Of a stretch of 64,000 nt of DNA, positions 41,272 through 51,768 are shown one piece after another (positions within the stretch are counted from its first letter, which is position 1; every line of letters starts with the position of its first letter). The stretch spans positions 6,515,374 through 6,579,373 of the forward strand of contig NW_023503293.1 in NCBI RefSeq assembly GCF_014529535.1, given 5' to 3'. The stretch is from Bradysia coprophila. Lineage: Eukaryota; Arthropoda; Insecta; Diptera; Sciaridae. The translations under genes were made by a program, and so were the position numbers. The notes beneath the pieces are model-generated. The model made no database searches. It saw only the letters and a program-made list of their open reading frames with translations, and was not told where the DNA came from.

Positions 41272-42513
41272 AGTGTGTGTAAATTGAAGTTTGTTAAAAA
41301 TGAGGATCTTACTGCTGCACATAAAATCTTGTAAAAATGTGGTTTGTTTTTCGCACATGATGTGTTGCCGAACTCGCCTTCGGCTTGTATCGGTAATTTC
41401 ACATCTATTGCGCAAAACAACACCATTTACTAACTAGTTAGCAAAATAGATATAGTTGTAGAATGTATGATACACTGTCCGATTGTGATATCTGAAATCC
41501 AAATACGATGTTCTGGTGCGTAGGTTCCATGCATCGATATAATATACTGTAGATTAGGGTGGGTCGATTTTAACAACTTGAAAATCCACAGCCAGTGACA
41601 TGTGCAGCTTGCCAAAACAAATCAAACTGCATCATTACTTTTTCGTTTCCGAATACTTTTGAGTACCGCACAACTGTTTGAATGGGTTTGTTAGGCTACT
41701 CGTATTTCCTTTCAAAATTTTATAAACAATTTTCTTAAAAAAGCTTTGATAAGCCTTGCAGAGGCTGTAATAGACTGAAATAAACATAATACAACTTAAT
41801 TTGAAAAAATCGGTTCAGTCGAAGTGAAAATATGTACATTTTCTATGTAATATTGGGAGTCTATGAACTTTAAACCACCATTTGTACGAAAGAATTTCAC
41901 AAATGTGGTTAGTTCTTTCTGCTAGAGTAAAAATAGGTAAAAACGACAATGATGGATATTTTCAGAATGTTTCAGATTGGTTATCAACGATGTAATAGTT
42001 CTAGGAGATCGAACTACTCTATTAGAAAAAATATTCCGTGTTAGAAACGTCATTTTTCGTAGTAGATTCGGATGTTAGTATGAAATAGGTGATTAGTTTC
42101 GCTCTACTGTAGAATTGTGAAACTGAAGAAAAGTTCAGGTGTTTAAATTTTTCAAGAATATTTGTATTCCCTGAATTACGTCATTATACAAAATCTTTCT
42201 TCGAATCGAAGTTTAAACGAATTTTTCGTCCTTCATTTATCGTAATGATAGCACCTTCTTTACGCTCATTGGGGGGTGAAAAGCGACTCCACTTCAGCAA
42301 GCAGTTTAAAGTGTCTTTCAGTGGCCTGGGAATAACATAGCACTTTTGTAAAGTCTGTACTATCGTAGCATAAGTTGTGTTCATGCTGCTTGTTACACTT
42401 ATGCGAACGGTTTCGCATATGCAGTTACAATTAGTGTTGCCAGCAACAACATATCGCACAAGCAAAGTAGATCATTTATTTTAAATGTCGTTTGAACGTT
42501 TTGAACCATAAAA

Positions 42514-43955
42514 ATGGAGGTGAATGAATTGGAGGAATATTCCGAGTTTTTAGATTTCGCTTGTAATGTATTGATTGACTACACTAGTGATGATGATGAA
42601 CGTGATATTTGTGACGAGATGGATCGTGAACTTGATTTTGAAGATGCTGATGATGTTATCGACAATGAACGGATGGAATTTGATGATATGAACAGCGATA
42701 ATGATATAATGCAGTGTATAATAAACATGATAGCAATAGAATACGATCTGCAAGAACTGCTTCCTAAAGAGCGACGTAAGGGAAATCGAAGATGGGGTGT
42801 ACATCCCATCAATCAAATGAGAAAAGAGTACGGACATTTCCATCGCTTATTTCAAGAAATGTTGGAATACGACCACGACAAGTTTTTCAATTATACCAGG
42901 ATGACTCCTGCAAGATTTCAACATCTTTTCGAACTTATGGAATCTAAAATCACTAAAGACTCACCTAATGCTATTCCTGCTAAGTGTAGACTACTTCTTA
43001 CACTGAGGTAAAAGGTTAAATGATTTTCGTTTCAATTTTAACCTCAATAATCATTTTTAGATTTTTAGCGACTGGCGACTCATTGAAAAGCATCCACTAC
43101 AATTTTCGAGTGGGAGTATCTACGGCTCACTACATAATAACTGAAACATGCGAAGCATTGTGGGACGTACTGCAACCGATCTACTTGAAGTTTCCAGAAA
43201 AAGAAGACTGGTTGAAAATAGAGGAAGAATTCCGTAAAAAATTGAATCTTCCTAATTGTGTCGGTGCAATTGATGGCAAATTAATCGAAATGTTCGCACC
43301 TCATCACACTGGGTCGTTATACTTTAACTACAGCCGATATTTCAGTGAAAACTTGTTGGCGATCTGCGACGCACATAAAAATTTCGTTTATGTTGATATC
43401 GGCAGCTACGGCCAACAAACCGATGGTGGTATCTTGTTCAATTCATCTTTCGGAAAGCGGCTGGACATGAAAAAATTAAACTTTCCGGAACCAACAAACC
43501 TACCCCACACGAATATTGCTTTTCCGTTTTTTGTCATAGGAGATAGTGCATTCCCCCTGAAAGAAAATTTGCTAACACCGTACGCTGGTGATCACCTTAA
43601 TTTGTCAGCCATAGAGTCAAATTTCAACAGTGAACAGTGCAGTGTTCGAAAAATTATTGAAAATGCGTTTGGGATTTTGGTGAGAAGATGGCAAATATTT
43701 AATGGACCGATTGAAAGCCATCCTACGAAAGTCGATAAAATTGTGAAGGCTGCCATCGTGCTGCATAACTACATCAAATCATTTGACGACCCAGCATCGA
43801 TACGGTATATGCGAGAGGACAGAATCTCATATCCAACAACTGACTCACTACGAAGTTTTTACGAATCAGGACTTCGTTTTTCGACAGCAAATGACAACGA
43901 ATATCCTAGTGTCGCGCGAGATACATACGCTAATTATTTGATGAATGTACTTTGA
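42514..43955 (+). CDS. PIF/Harbinger DDE transposase (HARBI1-like)
   Basis: Two exons, 42514-43007 and 43061-43955, encode 462 residues. The N terminus is very acidic. A RRWGVHPINQMRKEYGHFHR block and RMTPARFQHLFELM follow, as in Harbinger transposases, then LRFLATGDS across the splice junction. The DDE nuclease core (DDE_Tnp_4) shows GAIDGK (first Asp), FFVIGDSAFPLKENLLTPY (second Asp) and ENAFGILVRRW (Glu). No stop codon or frameshift interrupts it, and all three catalytic residues are present, so it may be active. The family needs a DNA-binding partner, here probably the MADF protein encoded on the other strand at 45969-44704. Confidence 0.92.
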
Positions 43956-43998
43956 AAATCGTTTGAATTTTCATCGCTGGAAATCGAATTTAAATTTC

Positions 43999-44247
43999 AA
44001 TCCACGCGTTTAGTGGTATGGTATATATTGCTGTATAAAAAATCGGTCGAATCCAATATTTTGAATTAAAGAATAAGACCCAGATTTTGCTAGGTGTGTT
44101 TCTTTTACGAAGCTTTATCGATTGCTTTTGTGTAAAATTTTGAGAAAACTTGTTTTCTAAGTAATCGATAAAGCTTAGTAAAAGATACACACCGATTCGA
44201 CCGATTTTTTATGCAGCGCTATATACCATACCACTAAGCGTGTGGAT
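43999..44247. mobile_element. 249-bp hairpin element inside the Harbinger transposon
   Basis: The ends AATCCACGCGTTTAGTGG and its inverted partner CCACTAAGCGTGTGGATT are followed by paired AAAAAATCGGTCGAAT blocks and an inner pair around AAGCTTTATCGATT. Pairing runs through most of the unit. It sits in the spacer between the two transposon genes, 44 bases after the transposase stop. No target duplication is evident. Confidence 0.8.
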
Positions 44248-44694
44248 TTAATTCGAAGTTTCTCACAATCCTGTATTTCCTCTGAAGTAAATGTAAGTTT
44301 GAGTGTATTTGAGGAAGCGTTTGTATTGGTTCGTTTAATTTGCATAGAAATTTCAATTTAATTCGAAGTTTTTCACAATCCTGTATTTCCGCTGAAAAAA
44401 ATGTAAGCTTTCATTAAATCATAAATCTGAAATCCTGTTGTTTTTGTCAACCTGGCTGTCCTACGAATGTCACTGTGTCAATCATGACATAGTAAATGGG
44501 CTATTTACCAGTGAACGACCAGATTTTTGTGAGTTGTGCAATTTGAAATGCAAGATGTCCCGTGAATACTATAAAAGAAGTGCAACAAGGGAGGACCACA
44601 TTTCAGTTTTCATTTCATTTTTAATTCGAAAGTTTCTCACAATCCAGTATTTCCGCGGAAAAAAGTTATACAAACGTTTGTATTGGTTCGTTTA
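44247..44694. repeat. dispersed direct repeats in the transposon spacer
   Basis: A 34-bp motif starting TTAATTCGAAGTTTCTCACA and ending TGTATTTCC occurs at 44247-44280, 44357-44390 and 44621-44654. CGTTTGTATTGGTTCGTTTA occurs at 44318 and 44675. This looks like local segmental duplication within the element's spacer. Confidence 0.8.
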
Positions 44695-44703
44695 ACATAA
44701 AAC

Positions 44704-45969
44704 TTACTTCGAATAAAACTTTACTATCTCTAGAATCTCCTGTTCCACACCCGGCAATATTTCTTGTGGCACTCTCGGCAATTTGGTGCCCAAATATGCC
44801 AAAAACGGGGCGTGAGGAGAACGGTTCGATTTTTCTGTCATCTTGTTCGCCAAACAAGAATTCATTTTTTGGCGGATCGAATCAATACTCTTTTCATTTG
44901 AGATTGTTGCAGCAGTTGCTGCGACAACATGCGAAGGAACACTATTTCGAGATGATGGAGCCGCTACTGAAGTTCGTTTTGATTTGTTCACATTTTCTCG
45001 AAAAGCTGGATTCTTTGACGTTGAAGAATTTCGTTGAGACGCAGGCAATTGACTGTCAGGTAATTGTGATGAAGAACCACCGCCACTTAAACCAACGCTC
45101 ATCGATGGCTTCTGACCACAAATTATCGGTCTACTTTTATCGACCGGAAATGGCTTAGCGAAACGTTGTGTTGAAAAACTTGTAGTCGGGTTCAACGACA
45201 TGTAATTATCGTCATCGGTTGGTTCCGGAACTGTTTCGATGTTGTCAGGTTCTTGAACTTCCGGCAAAACATCATTTTGTGAAGCGTTCGATAAGTACTG
45301 TATTTGAGAAATTTCACCAGTGTATTCTGACAGAACACTCTCGATCACAAAATCGGCATCCTCAGATTGTTCGTTAAAGGTTTCTGGAATCTCGTTAGTA
45401 GTTCCGTCTAACAAATCGTTTATTTCTTCGGCATCGATGCTTGGATCCACCTCAATACGAACACCTTGCGACTGACAATCGTCGTCACCATCAATTTCCA
45501 TTCCATTTCCATCATCAGAATCTTCCACGAATTCTGTGTCGTTAGTGAAAGTTCTAAGTGAAAGTTGGACAATTTGTTAAAAAACACAAAACTATGCAAG
45601 AATTATGTCGAACATACGATCTAGGTTGTATATATTGATCAAGAAATTGGAGCCGATCGTAGAAAACCCAACCACTTCGGTGTACAATCTTCTTCCGTCT
45701 TTTCGTTTCCGCGTTCTTCTTCTCACGACAGTACTTTTGACGAAGAGAAAAATATCTCTTCTTCGTTGCGTCGACTACAAGTTTTTAGGTTAGGTGATGT
45801 CTTAAAAATACGTTCATACTAGCTTACCAGTCATTCTACATTGTTTTGCGATGTTTACCCACGCTTCCTCTTTTTTTCGTACATTTTTAAAGTCCTTTAA
45901 ACTTTTATCGAACACGATTCGGTTGTTTTGTATTAGATTTATAAATAAATCTGTACTTGCCTCTCCCAT
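44704..45969 (-). CDS. MADF-domain partner protein of the Harbinger transposon
   Basis: Three exons on the minus strand: 45969-45828, 45774-45618, 45553-44704 (382 residues). Residues ~5-100 form a MADF/Myb-SANT-like domain: LFINLIQNNRIVFDKSLKDF, EEAWVNIAKQC, KKRYFSLRQKYCREKK and SGWVFYDRLQFLDQYI. The middle is acidic then Ser-rich with basic patches. The C terminus (LAYLGTKLPRVPQEILPGVE followed by EILEIVKFYSK) resembles the conserved tail of these partner proteins. In characterised PIF/Harbinger elements such a Myb-like/MADF protein brings the transposase to DNA and the nucleus. The frame joins cleanly across both introns. Confidence 0.85.
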
Positions 45970-46489
45970 TTTAATGCAGAAACGGTTGAGTTTTTAACAT
46001 TACATCTAATTGGTTGCTACGATCGTTGATAGTATACATTTTAAAGTCGTCAATATGGCAACACTTAATTTGTAATCGTTGAGGCTACACATGTGCATGC
46101 ACTTAGCAACATGAGCTCAATTGTGCATTGAGGTCAATGATTTGTTAGTCAGTTCTATTGGTACACCTCTACAGTAAAGTCGTGTGTTATTACTCATTTA
46201 TCACATTTTTGTTTTTAACGGATCCTACGATTTTCTCGACCCACAGATTCTGGCAGCTGTGATATTGTGTAAATATTTTTCGAAGTCAAAACTTTCTACG
46301 CATACGTAAGACTAGTTTTCTGAGACAAAACCCAAAAAAAACCATTCAATATCAGGGCTGTCAAAATTTGTAGAATTCATTAAAATCAAAAATATGTTAT
46401 TTTTGAACACGTTTGTTGAAGAGCTCTTTGGAAATATCAAATGGACTTATATTACTTCTGAAGTAGTATTAAACACATATTTTTAAAAG

Positions 46490-46868
46490 ACTCAAGTTTC
46501 TCAAATTACACTCATTGGAATCGCGTCGGTTGGAGAATGATGAGCTGACTCTGTTCAAACTGATCCATCCTCGTATCGATTCTGAACTTTATCATTATCT
46601 TAAGTTTGACGGACGATCTAAACCCACACGGCTAAAGAATTTGTTTTATCTTCCAAAGTTCAAGACTAATGTCCAGAGAAATTTTCCTATTTATCGCTTG
46701 CAAGAGCACCATGACGTGTATTTCCAACGATTGAATATAATGGATGACAGGTTTCCTGTTTTTGAAAGTCTAATCAATCAAGGATCATTTCGTTTTTTGA
46801 TTATGCAAATGGCAGTTTCATATTGTTCACATTTTGCTGTGCTTTTGGTTTATGATTTTTCCTAATGT
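46490..46868 (+). pseudogene. fragment of a non-LTR retrotransposon reverse transcriptase C terminus
   Basis: The frame reads LKLHSLESRRLENDELTLFK, then RIDSELYHYLKF, RLKNLFYLPKFKTNVQRNFP and IYRLQEHHDVYFQRLNIMDD. The pattern of short Arg-rich helices and TN...N.P..R resembles the region after the polymerase domain of Jockey/I/R1-type ORF2 proteins. No catalytic FADD motif or endonuclease is present, so it is a relic. It lies in the foldback element, outside the Harbinger ends. Confidence 0.6.
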
Positions 46869-47650
46869 TTTCTGTTTTTGTAAGTCGCTGATTGACCTGT
46901 TATTGGGATTCGGTCTGTTTGTCTTCATGATAAAAATAAAATAGGTCTGTTCCAAGGTCAAATTACTGTCAAATTTCATCCTTGGAGACAAAACCTCATC
47001 AACATTTATATGTAAAATCACGTAGGTTATGTTGCTGTGGATGAAATCGTTGCCGTTCGTATTATCAAAGTTTGGGTTTACAGTTGCCTATAGAGCGAAA
47101 CAAATCACCTATTTCATACTAACATCCGAATCTACTACGAAAAATGACGTTTCTAACACGGAATATTTTTTCTAATAGAGTAGTTCGATCTCCTAGAACT
47201 ATCACATCGTTGATAACCAATCTGAAACATTCTGAAAATATCCATCATTGTCGTTTTTACGTATTTTTACTCTAGCAGAAAGAACTAACCACATTTGTGG
47301 AATTCTTTCGTACAAATGGTGGTTTAAAGTTCATAGACTCCCAATATTACATAGAAAATGTACATATTTTCACTTCGACTGAACCGATTTTTTCAAATTA
47401 AGTTGTATTATGTTTATTTCAGTCTATTACAGCCTCTGCAAGGCTTATCAAAGCTTTTTTAAGAAAATTGTTTATAAAATTTTGAAAGGAAATACGGGTA
47501 GCCTAACAAACCCATTCAAACAGTTGTGCGGTACTCAAAAGTATTCGGAAACGAAAAAGTAATGATGCAGTTTGATTAGTTTTGGCAAGCTGCACATGTC
47601 ACTGGCTGTGGATTTTCAAGTTGTTAAAATCGACCCACCCTACTGTAGAT

Positions 47651-48744
47651 AATGAGACACGAAGAACGATATTCCAGAAATATAGCACACATGCACACAT
47701 ACAAGTGAAAAAAATACGAATCACAACACAAAACGAAGAGAAAATGGAAATTGAGAGGTGCAGAGTTTCAATTATTTTCAAATATTTGTATGACATTATT
47801 TCGCGCGCTTTCTCAAAACGTAAGTTACGTTACACATACATCCATGTGATCTTTCCGCATAAAGTTACTTTGACATTTCATGCTTCGGGGCCGAAAATGA
47901 GGGCAATTTTTCGAATTTTCTCGGGTTTCCGGCCCTCTGCATGAAAACTCACATGTGCACCTGTTTGGGACGGTTGATTTAAGGCACTTTCGCTTGTAAG
48001 CCTCACTTCGTTCGGCCTACAATCCGCGAAATTGCCTAAAATCAATCGTCCAAAACAGGTACACAAATGACTATTACCTACCTACCCTATATTATATCGA
48101 TGGTTCTATGTTTGCACAGTTATGTGAGACAGGTGAAAACGAGTGTTCAACATAAATTTGATTTATCATCTTCGAATTAAAATTTTATTTTGTTACCGAA
48201 AAGTATTCCCCACGTTGTTTTCGACAGCATAAAATGCCGAACTCTCTTCCTTGTATGTCACTCATTCACAGCATGATTTAAATGATTCAAATACACCGTC
48301 CTACAGTCGTAAATATAGACAGCATATTTTCGTGAAATTGATTCTTAAAAATATTTTAAGATTCAAAGAAAAGTGGGAAACGGAAAATGTTAGAAAATTG
48401 TGTCAAAAATTAATTTTAAAAAAATTAATAAAAATTGCAATCTTTGTTAATTCGTTAAGCTCAAAATATATGTCTACGACCATCGACATAGCACAGATAG
48501 ACGGATTTATGTGGGACTGAACGTAAAGTAAAAGTAATAGTAGGTTACATCGGATGCTTCGGAAGTACTTCATTGCACGATGTAACAATTTTATGATAAA
48601 AGCAAGTTCTCAATATCCGAGCCGAAGGCGAAGTCTACGCTTTACTTGTCGAAAACCAGTTGCCGAACACACGAGTAAGTTTACCACGTAGGAAAATCAA
48701 AAAAAGAAAACGAAAATAGTTCAATCATTTTTGCAAGGTATTAA
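47651..48744. other. spacer between transposon complex and glycosyltransferase array
   Basis: No supported gene. It contains a hairpin element at 47949-48070 and AT-rich filler. The open frame near 47582-47944 starts inside the transposon repeat and is not meaningful. Confidence 0.55.
47949..48070. repeat. 122-bp hairpin element
   Basis: The arms CACATGTGCACCTGTTTGGG and CCAAAACAGGTACACAAATG pair, and continue through GGTTGATTTAAGGCA / TGCCTAAAATCAATC blocks. The loop has a GCCTCACTTCGTTCGGCC mini-palindrome. MITE-like. Confidence 0.75.
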
Positions 48745-48885
48745 ACGGTCAAACGGTTCGTTGAGAATAGTTTATCGACGGATGCAAATGCCGACAAGAT
48801 CATGCTTCTCTCGAACACTTAGAAACTAAGTTAAAGTGATCGTTCCATCTGAGGTAATAGTTTGTATAACGTTGGCTATGTAATG
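48745..48885 (+). pseudogene. remnant of a C1GALT1-like gene (exons 6-7)
   Basis: The block CGGTCAAACGGTTCGTTGAG plus AATAGTTTAT and GCAAATGCCG matches exon 6 of the intact gene (51212-51316) closely, and TTTGTATAACGTTGGC after it matches the start of exon 7. Several indels and stops destroy the frame. It is the 3' end of an older tandem copy lying upstream of the intact gene. Confidence 0.8.
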
Positions 48886-49256
48886 GTCAGCTTTCGCATC
48901 GATCAGATAGCAAAACATGTGTAACATTATAAACCTCAACGAATACACGGGACCGGGGCAACCCTTTCCATTTCGTGTGCGAAATGACGGTTCGTTCTGC
49001 AAGTTTATTTTTAATCTAGAATGCAAACCTTTGCAACAACCAACAACTAATTAAAAAAGAAAAAGTTGAATTCGAATTTTATCAATGTTGTTCGATCTTA
49101 TCACGTTTTGGTTTAACATTTGCAACTCGAGTTGAACGCTAAATCGAATTCTTAGCTTATGTGTTATGTAATAAAAGTACGTTCGATTGGAACCGTATCT
49201 GCGACGGAAATGGGAAACATTTTCATTAGATTGTACATTGGCTGAGGCCACTTAAG

Positions 49257-49282
49257 TATATATCAGAAAACCCATCGTCAGT
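49257..49282 (+). promoter_or_regulatory. TATA box and initiator of the C1GALT1-like gene
   Basis: TATATATC (49257-49264) is followed about 20 bases later by the arthropod initiator TCAGT (49278-49282). A start there gives a 5' leader of about 260 bases. The decayed downstream copy has the homologous sequence around 52675 but lacks the alternating TATATA and reads GTTAGT at the initiator. Confidence 0.5.
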
Positions 49283-49542
49283 AATAAACTCGGTGTTGCT
49301 TTCTTCTTGCGTTTTTCTTAAAGCATTTGAAGCTTGATTAGTGTAGGAAACTTAAAGTTTAAAATTTTATCGCACTTGCATTAACTTTTTTTGCGTAACA
49401 CTGCTATTTATTCAGCTCACTGAATCCAACAAATGTGACAAATTAACGTTGTCGGGCACATACAGTAATTTTCAGTGAATTCCAGTCCGTTCACTTCTAA
49501 TATCTACGTTGATAATAAAGATACCAGCGGTTAAACATAGTT

Positions 49543-51768
49543 ATGCCATCGTATATTTATAACATCAAACAGAGTTTATGTCGAAATTCAATAATTTTGT
49601 GGGTTCTCGTAATTGTGACTTACATCACTTTTTATCTGAGCTGTTCACCACTGAAAGCTGCAGATTTTAGGTTGGTATCATAGCCTATTGATAACAATTT
49701 GTAGGAAAAAAGCAATTTTCTTAAATCGATGAACGAAGAGTAAAATTTTGATTGGATTTTTTGAGAAAAATGTTGTATGCAACTCGGTGATAAAAGCTTT
49801 TTTAAACACAAGACCTACGGTCTCGAGTGTTAATCTACAAATCTAGTGCCTAAAAGCCATTTATCACACGGTGGTATAACAAGGGGTAATAAGTTGAAAA
49901 GGCGGGTTTTTGTGTGAATTTTATTGACCCGAGGCGAAGCCGAGGTCAATAATCACACGGTAACGTGACTTTTCACGTTTAACTTGAGTTGTAACGAATG
50001 TTACGTGTTAGGGCTGGCGAGAGTTCATGAAATTCGATGAAAAGAACTATTTTAAATGAAAGCATGAAACAAAATTTTCATCGTAGAATAGGAAAAAATC
50101 GCAGTGCTACAGAAGGTCGTGTATTGTGCTGGGTCATGACCAACCCGACAAATCACAGAATGAAAGCAATTCACGTTCAACGGACATGGGGCCGACGTTG
50201 CAACAAATTAATATTTATGAGTTCTGAAGAAGGTAGCGCACACTTTTTATATCTGCTTTAACCTGTTACAGACGGCTGTCATCTGTTATCGACAACGACA
50301 ATAATAATAAACGACAAGCTCTTATATAGCAAAAAGCATGTTCAAAACAAATGAAGTAAAAGATTTCTGGAATCAATCTATGAAAATCTTCAATGAAATG
50401 AAGTAATAGATCAGATAATAAAACTGTTATCTGTGACAGGTTTTAAGGCAAAATATCCGACTAGTTGCTTGAATATAAATCAAAGTCAAATCAAAAAACT
50501 TCTAAGCTTTCAATTGTAAGCTCTTTTATGCGTTTGAATGTGAGTGGATTTTAAAGACGTTTTCTTTTATTAACAGACCCTGAATTGAGTAGTGTAGTAG
50601 CACTAAATGTTGAAGAAGGGCGCGATCATCTTTGGGCTAAAACGAAAGAAGCGTTTAAGTACATATACCAGCATCATCTCGACGAAGCCGAATGGTTTCT
50701 GAAAGCTGACGACGACACATATGTTATTGTCGGTAAGCTTTACAAAGTATCGACAGTGCATGGAATTCGAAGTAAATTAGATGTGGAAAATTTTTGTTTC
50801 AGAAAATCTGCGATTCTTTCTCAAAGATTTCGATTCGAACAATGCGGGTAAGTAAGATTTTTCTTTGTCTCTCATATTATTTTAAGATTGAGTGAAAAAA
50901 TAAGAAATAAAATCGGTTAAAAACGGAGTCTGTTTGTACTGCTGAAAAATTTGCAATGTCGTGACCTAGTTACGAGTGACAGGGCACAGGGAACGTCATT
51001 GAAATTTAGACCTGAGTTGCTGAAGCTGAAGCAAATTGATGTCTAAACTTCACTGACGTCCCCAAATATCATTTCAAAATTAAATTTCTACTCTTCATTT
51101 GCAGTTTCCCTTGGCTGTAAATTTACACAAGGATTCTTTAGTGGAGGAGCAGGTTGGATATTAAAAACCATATTTCCAGTTGTTTGTATAATGTAAATTT
51201 CCGTGCAACAGGATACGTTCTGAGCAAAGAATCGGTCAAACGGTTCGTGGAGAATAGTTTATTAGACGGAAGCAAATGCCGCCAAGAGCACGATGGTCTC
51301 GAAGACTTAGAGATGGGTTTGTTCGAAGTCTTTCTTCAATACACGTTCTTAAATAAACTAAGTTCGATTTAAGGTACTTGTTTGTATAACATTGGCATAG
51401 AAACAACAGATACCAGAGACACTATTGGTCGCTACCGGTTTCTTCCGTTCAACCCTCAGATTGAAGTAGTACCACGAAATCCGTCAGATAAATATTGGTT
51501 CTACATGTACTATCCAGAAAGTAAGGTCTGACATCCTGAATTTTTGAACATTGTAACAGGAAGCAACTCTGGTCTCTAATAATTTATTTTTTACCAGGGT
51601 GAGAATTTAGAGACCGTTTCTGCTAACCCGTTACATGATTACATAGCCGATGAAATGCATCCAATGGATTATATGTCCGATCGTGTTATTTCATTTCATT
51701 ACGTACCTCCAAAGCAAATGTACTTTATGGATCATCTACTCTACCACGTAAGACTACACAAAGTTTAA
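49543..51768 (+). CDS. C1GALT1-like beta-1,3-galactosyltransferase (GT31), type II membrane protein
   Basis: Eight exons: 49543-49670, 50087-50232, 50577-50732, 50803-50847, 51105-51152, 51212-51316, 51374-51525, 51598-51768 (316 residues). A short cytosolic tail is followed by one membrane anchor (about 15-33), placing the catalytic part in the Golgi lumen. Family marks are [33 protein letters not shown], the metal-binding [14 protein letters not shown] (DDD 136-138), [41 protein letters not shown] and [12 protein letters not shown]. Core-1 synthase of this family adds Gal to GalNAc-Ser/Thr. It is shorter than the usual ~360-390 residues because the stem is brief. The CCSD motif before ISFHYV is replaced by MSDRV after an inserted segment, so substrate or folding may differ. 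Confidence 0.88.
49720..50076. mobile_element. insertion of about 355 bp in intron 1 of the C1GALT1-like gene
   Basis: The decayed downstream copy has a compact intron 1 of about 60 bp, while this intron is 416 bp. The extra DNA is bracketed by CAATTTTC and AAATTTTC, a possible target duplication, and contains a CCGAGGCGAAGCCGAGG palindrome. Identity of the element is unknown. Confidence 0.5.
50261..50441. mobile_element. MITE family B, copy 2, in intron 2 of the C1GALT1-like gene
   Basis: 181 bp with ends ACCTGTTACAGACGG and the reverse complement of ACCTGTCACAGATAAC. TTA precedes it; TTT then TTA follow, so the 3-bp duplication is blurred by one base. It is the same family as 13650-13856. 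The decayed paralog lacks it at the matching intron position. Confidence 0.7.

Larger units (their letters stand above)
40197..41546. other. intergenic stretch between twinfilin and the transposon complex
   Basis: It begins with the twinfilin 3' UTR (AATAAA near 40404). It also holds a CCAA microsatellite (40907-40930) and a 12-bp-arm hairpin (41234-41271). No gene is supported. Confidence 0.6.
42434..46064. mobile_element. autonomous-looking PIF/Harbinger transposon
   Basis: A 3631-bp element is bounded by the short inverted repeat GTGTTGCCA (42434-42442; inverted at 46056-46064) and by TTA on both sides (42431-42433, 46065-46067), the usual 3-bp duplication of PIF/Harbinger elements. The two ends lie only 80 and 95 bases from the start codons of two convergent genes, a DDE transposase (+) and a MADF-domain protein (-), the standard two-gene set of this superfamily. 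The 9-bp repeat is shorter than most, so the exact ends are a proposal; the gene content makes the superfamily assignment firm. Confidence 0.75.
41555..47642. mobile_element. foldback hAT-like element with 552-bp terminal inverted repeats, interrupted by a Harbinger transposon
   Basis: Positions 41555-42106 and 47091-47642 are near-identical inverted copies, exactly 552 bp each, beginning TAGGGTGGGTCGATTTTAAC. The perfect 8-bp repeat CTGTAGAT abuts both ends (41547-41554, 47643-47650). Both the 8-bp duplication (fits nTnnnnAn) and the terminal TAGGG (fits YARNG) are hAT signatures. The arms have few differences, so insertion looks recent. Excluding the internal Harbinger insertion the element was about 2.45 kb. 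No hAT transposase is visible, so it is non-autonomous. Its remaining interior holds a non-LTR reverse transcriptase fragment and a minus-strand open frame near 42184 of unknown nature. Confidence 0.85.

Noticed and set aside
41547-41554. 8-bp repeat as the target duplication of the Harbinger element
   Set aside because: PIF/Harbinger elements make 3-bp duplications. The 8-bp repeat abuts the TAGGG ends of the outer element and fits the hAT consensus, while TTA flanks the inner element.
42184-42465. 93-residue minus-strand open frame beside the transposase
   Set aside because: Its first codons lie inside the Harbinger end and the rest in the foldback element, so it spans an insertion boundary and cannot be an ancestral gene as read. 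No domain recognised.
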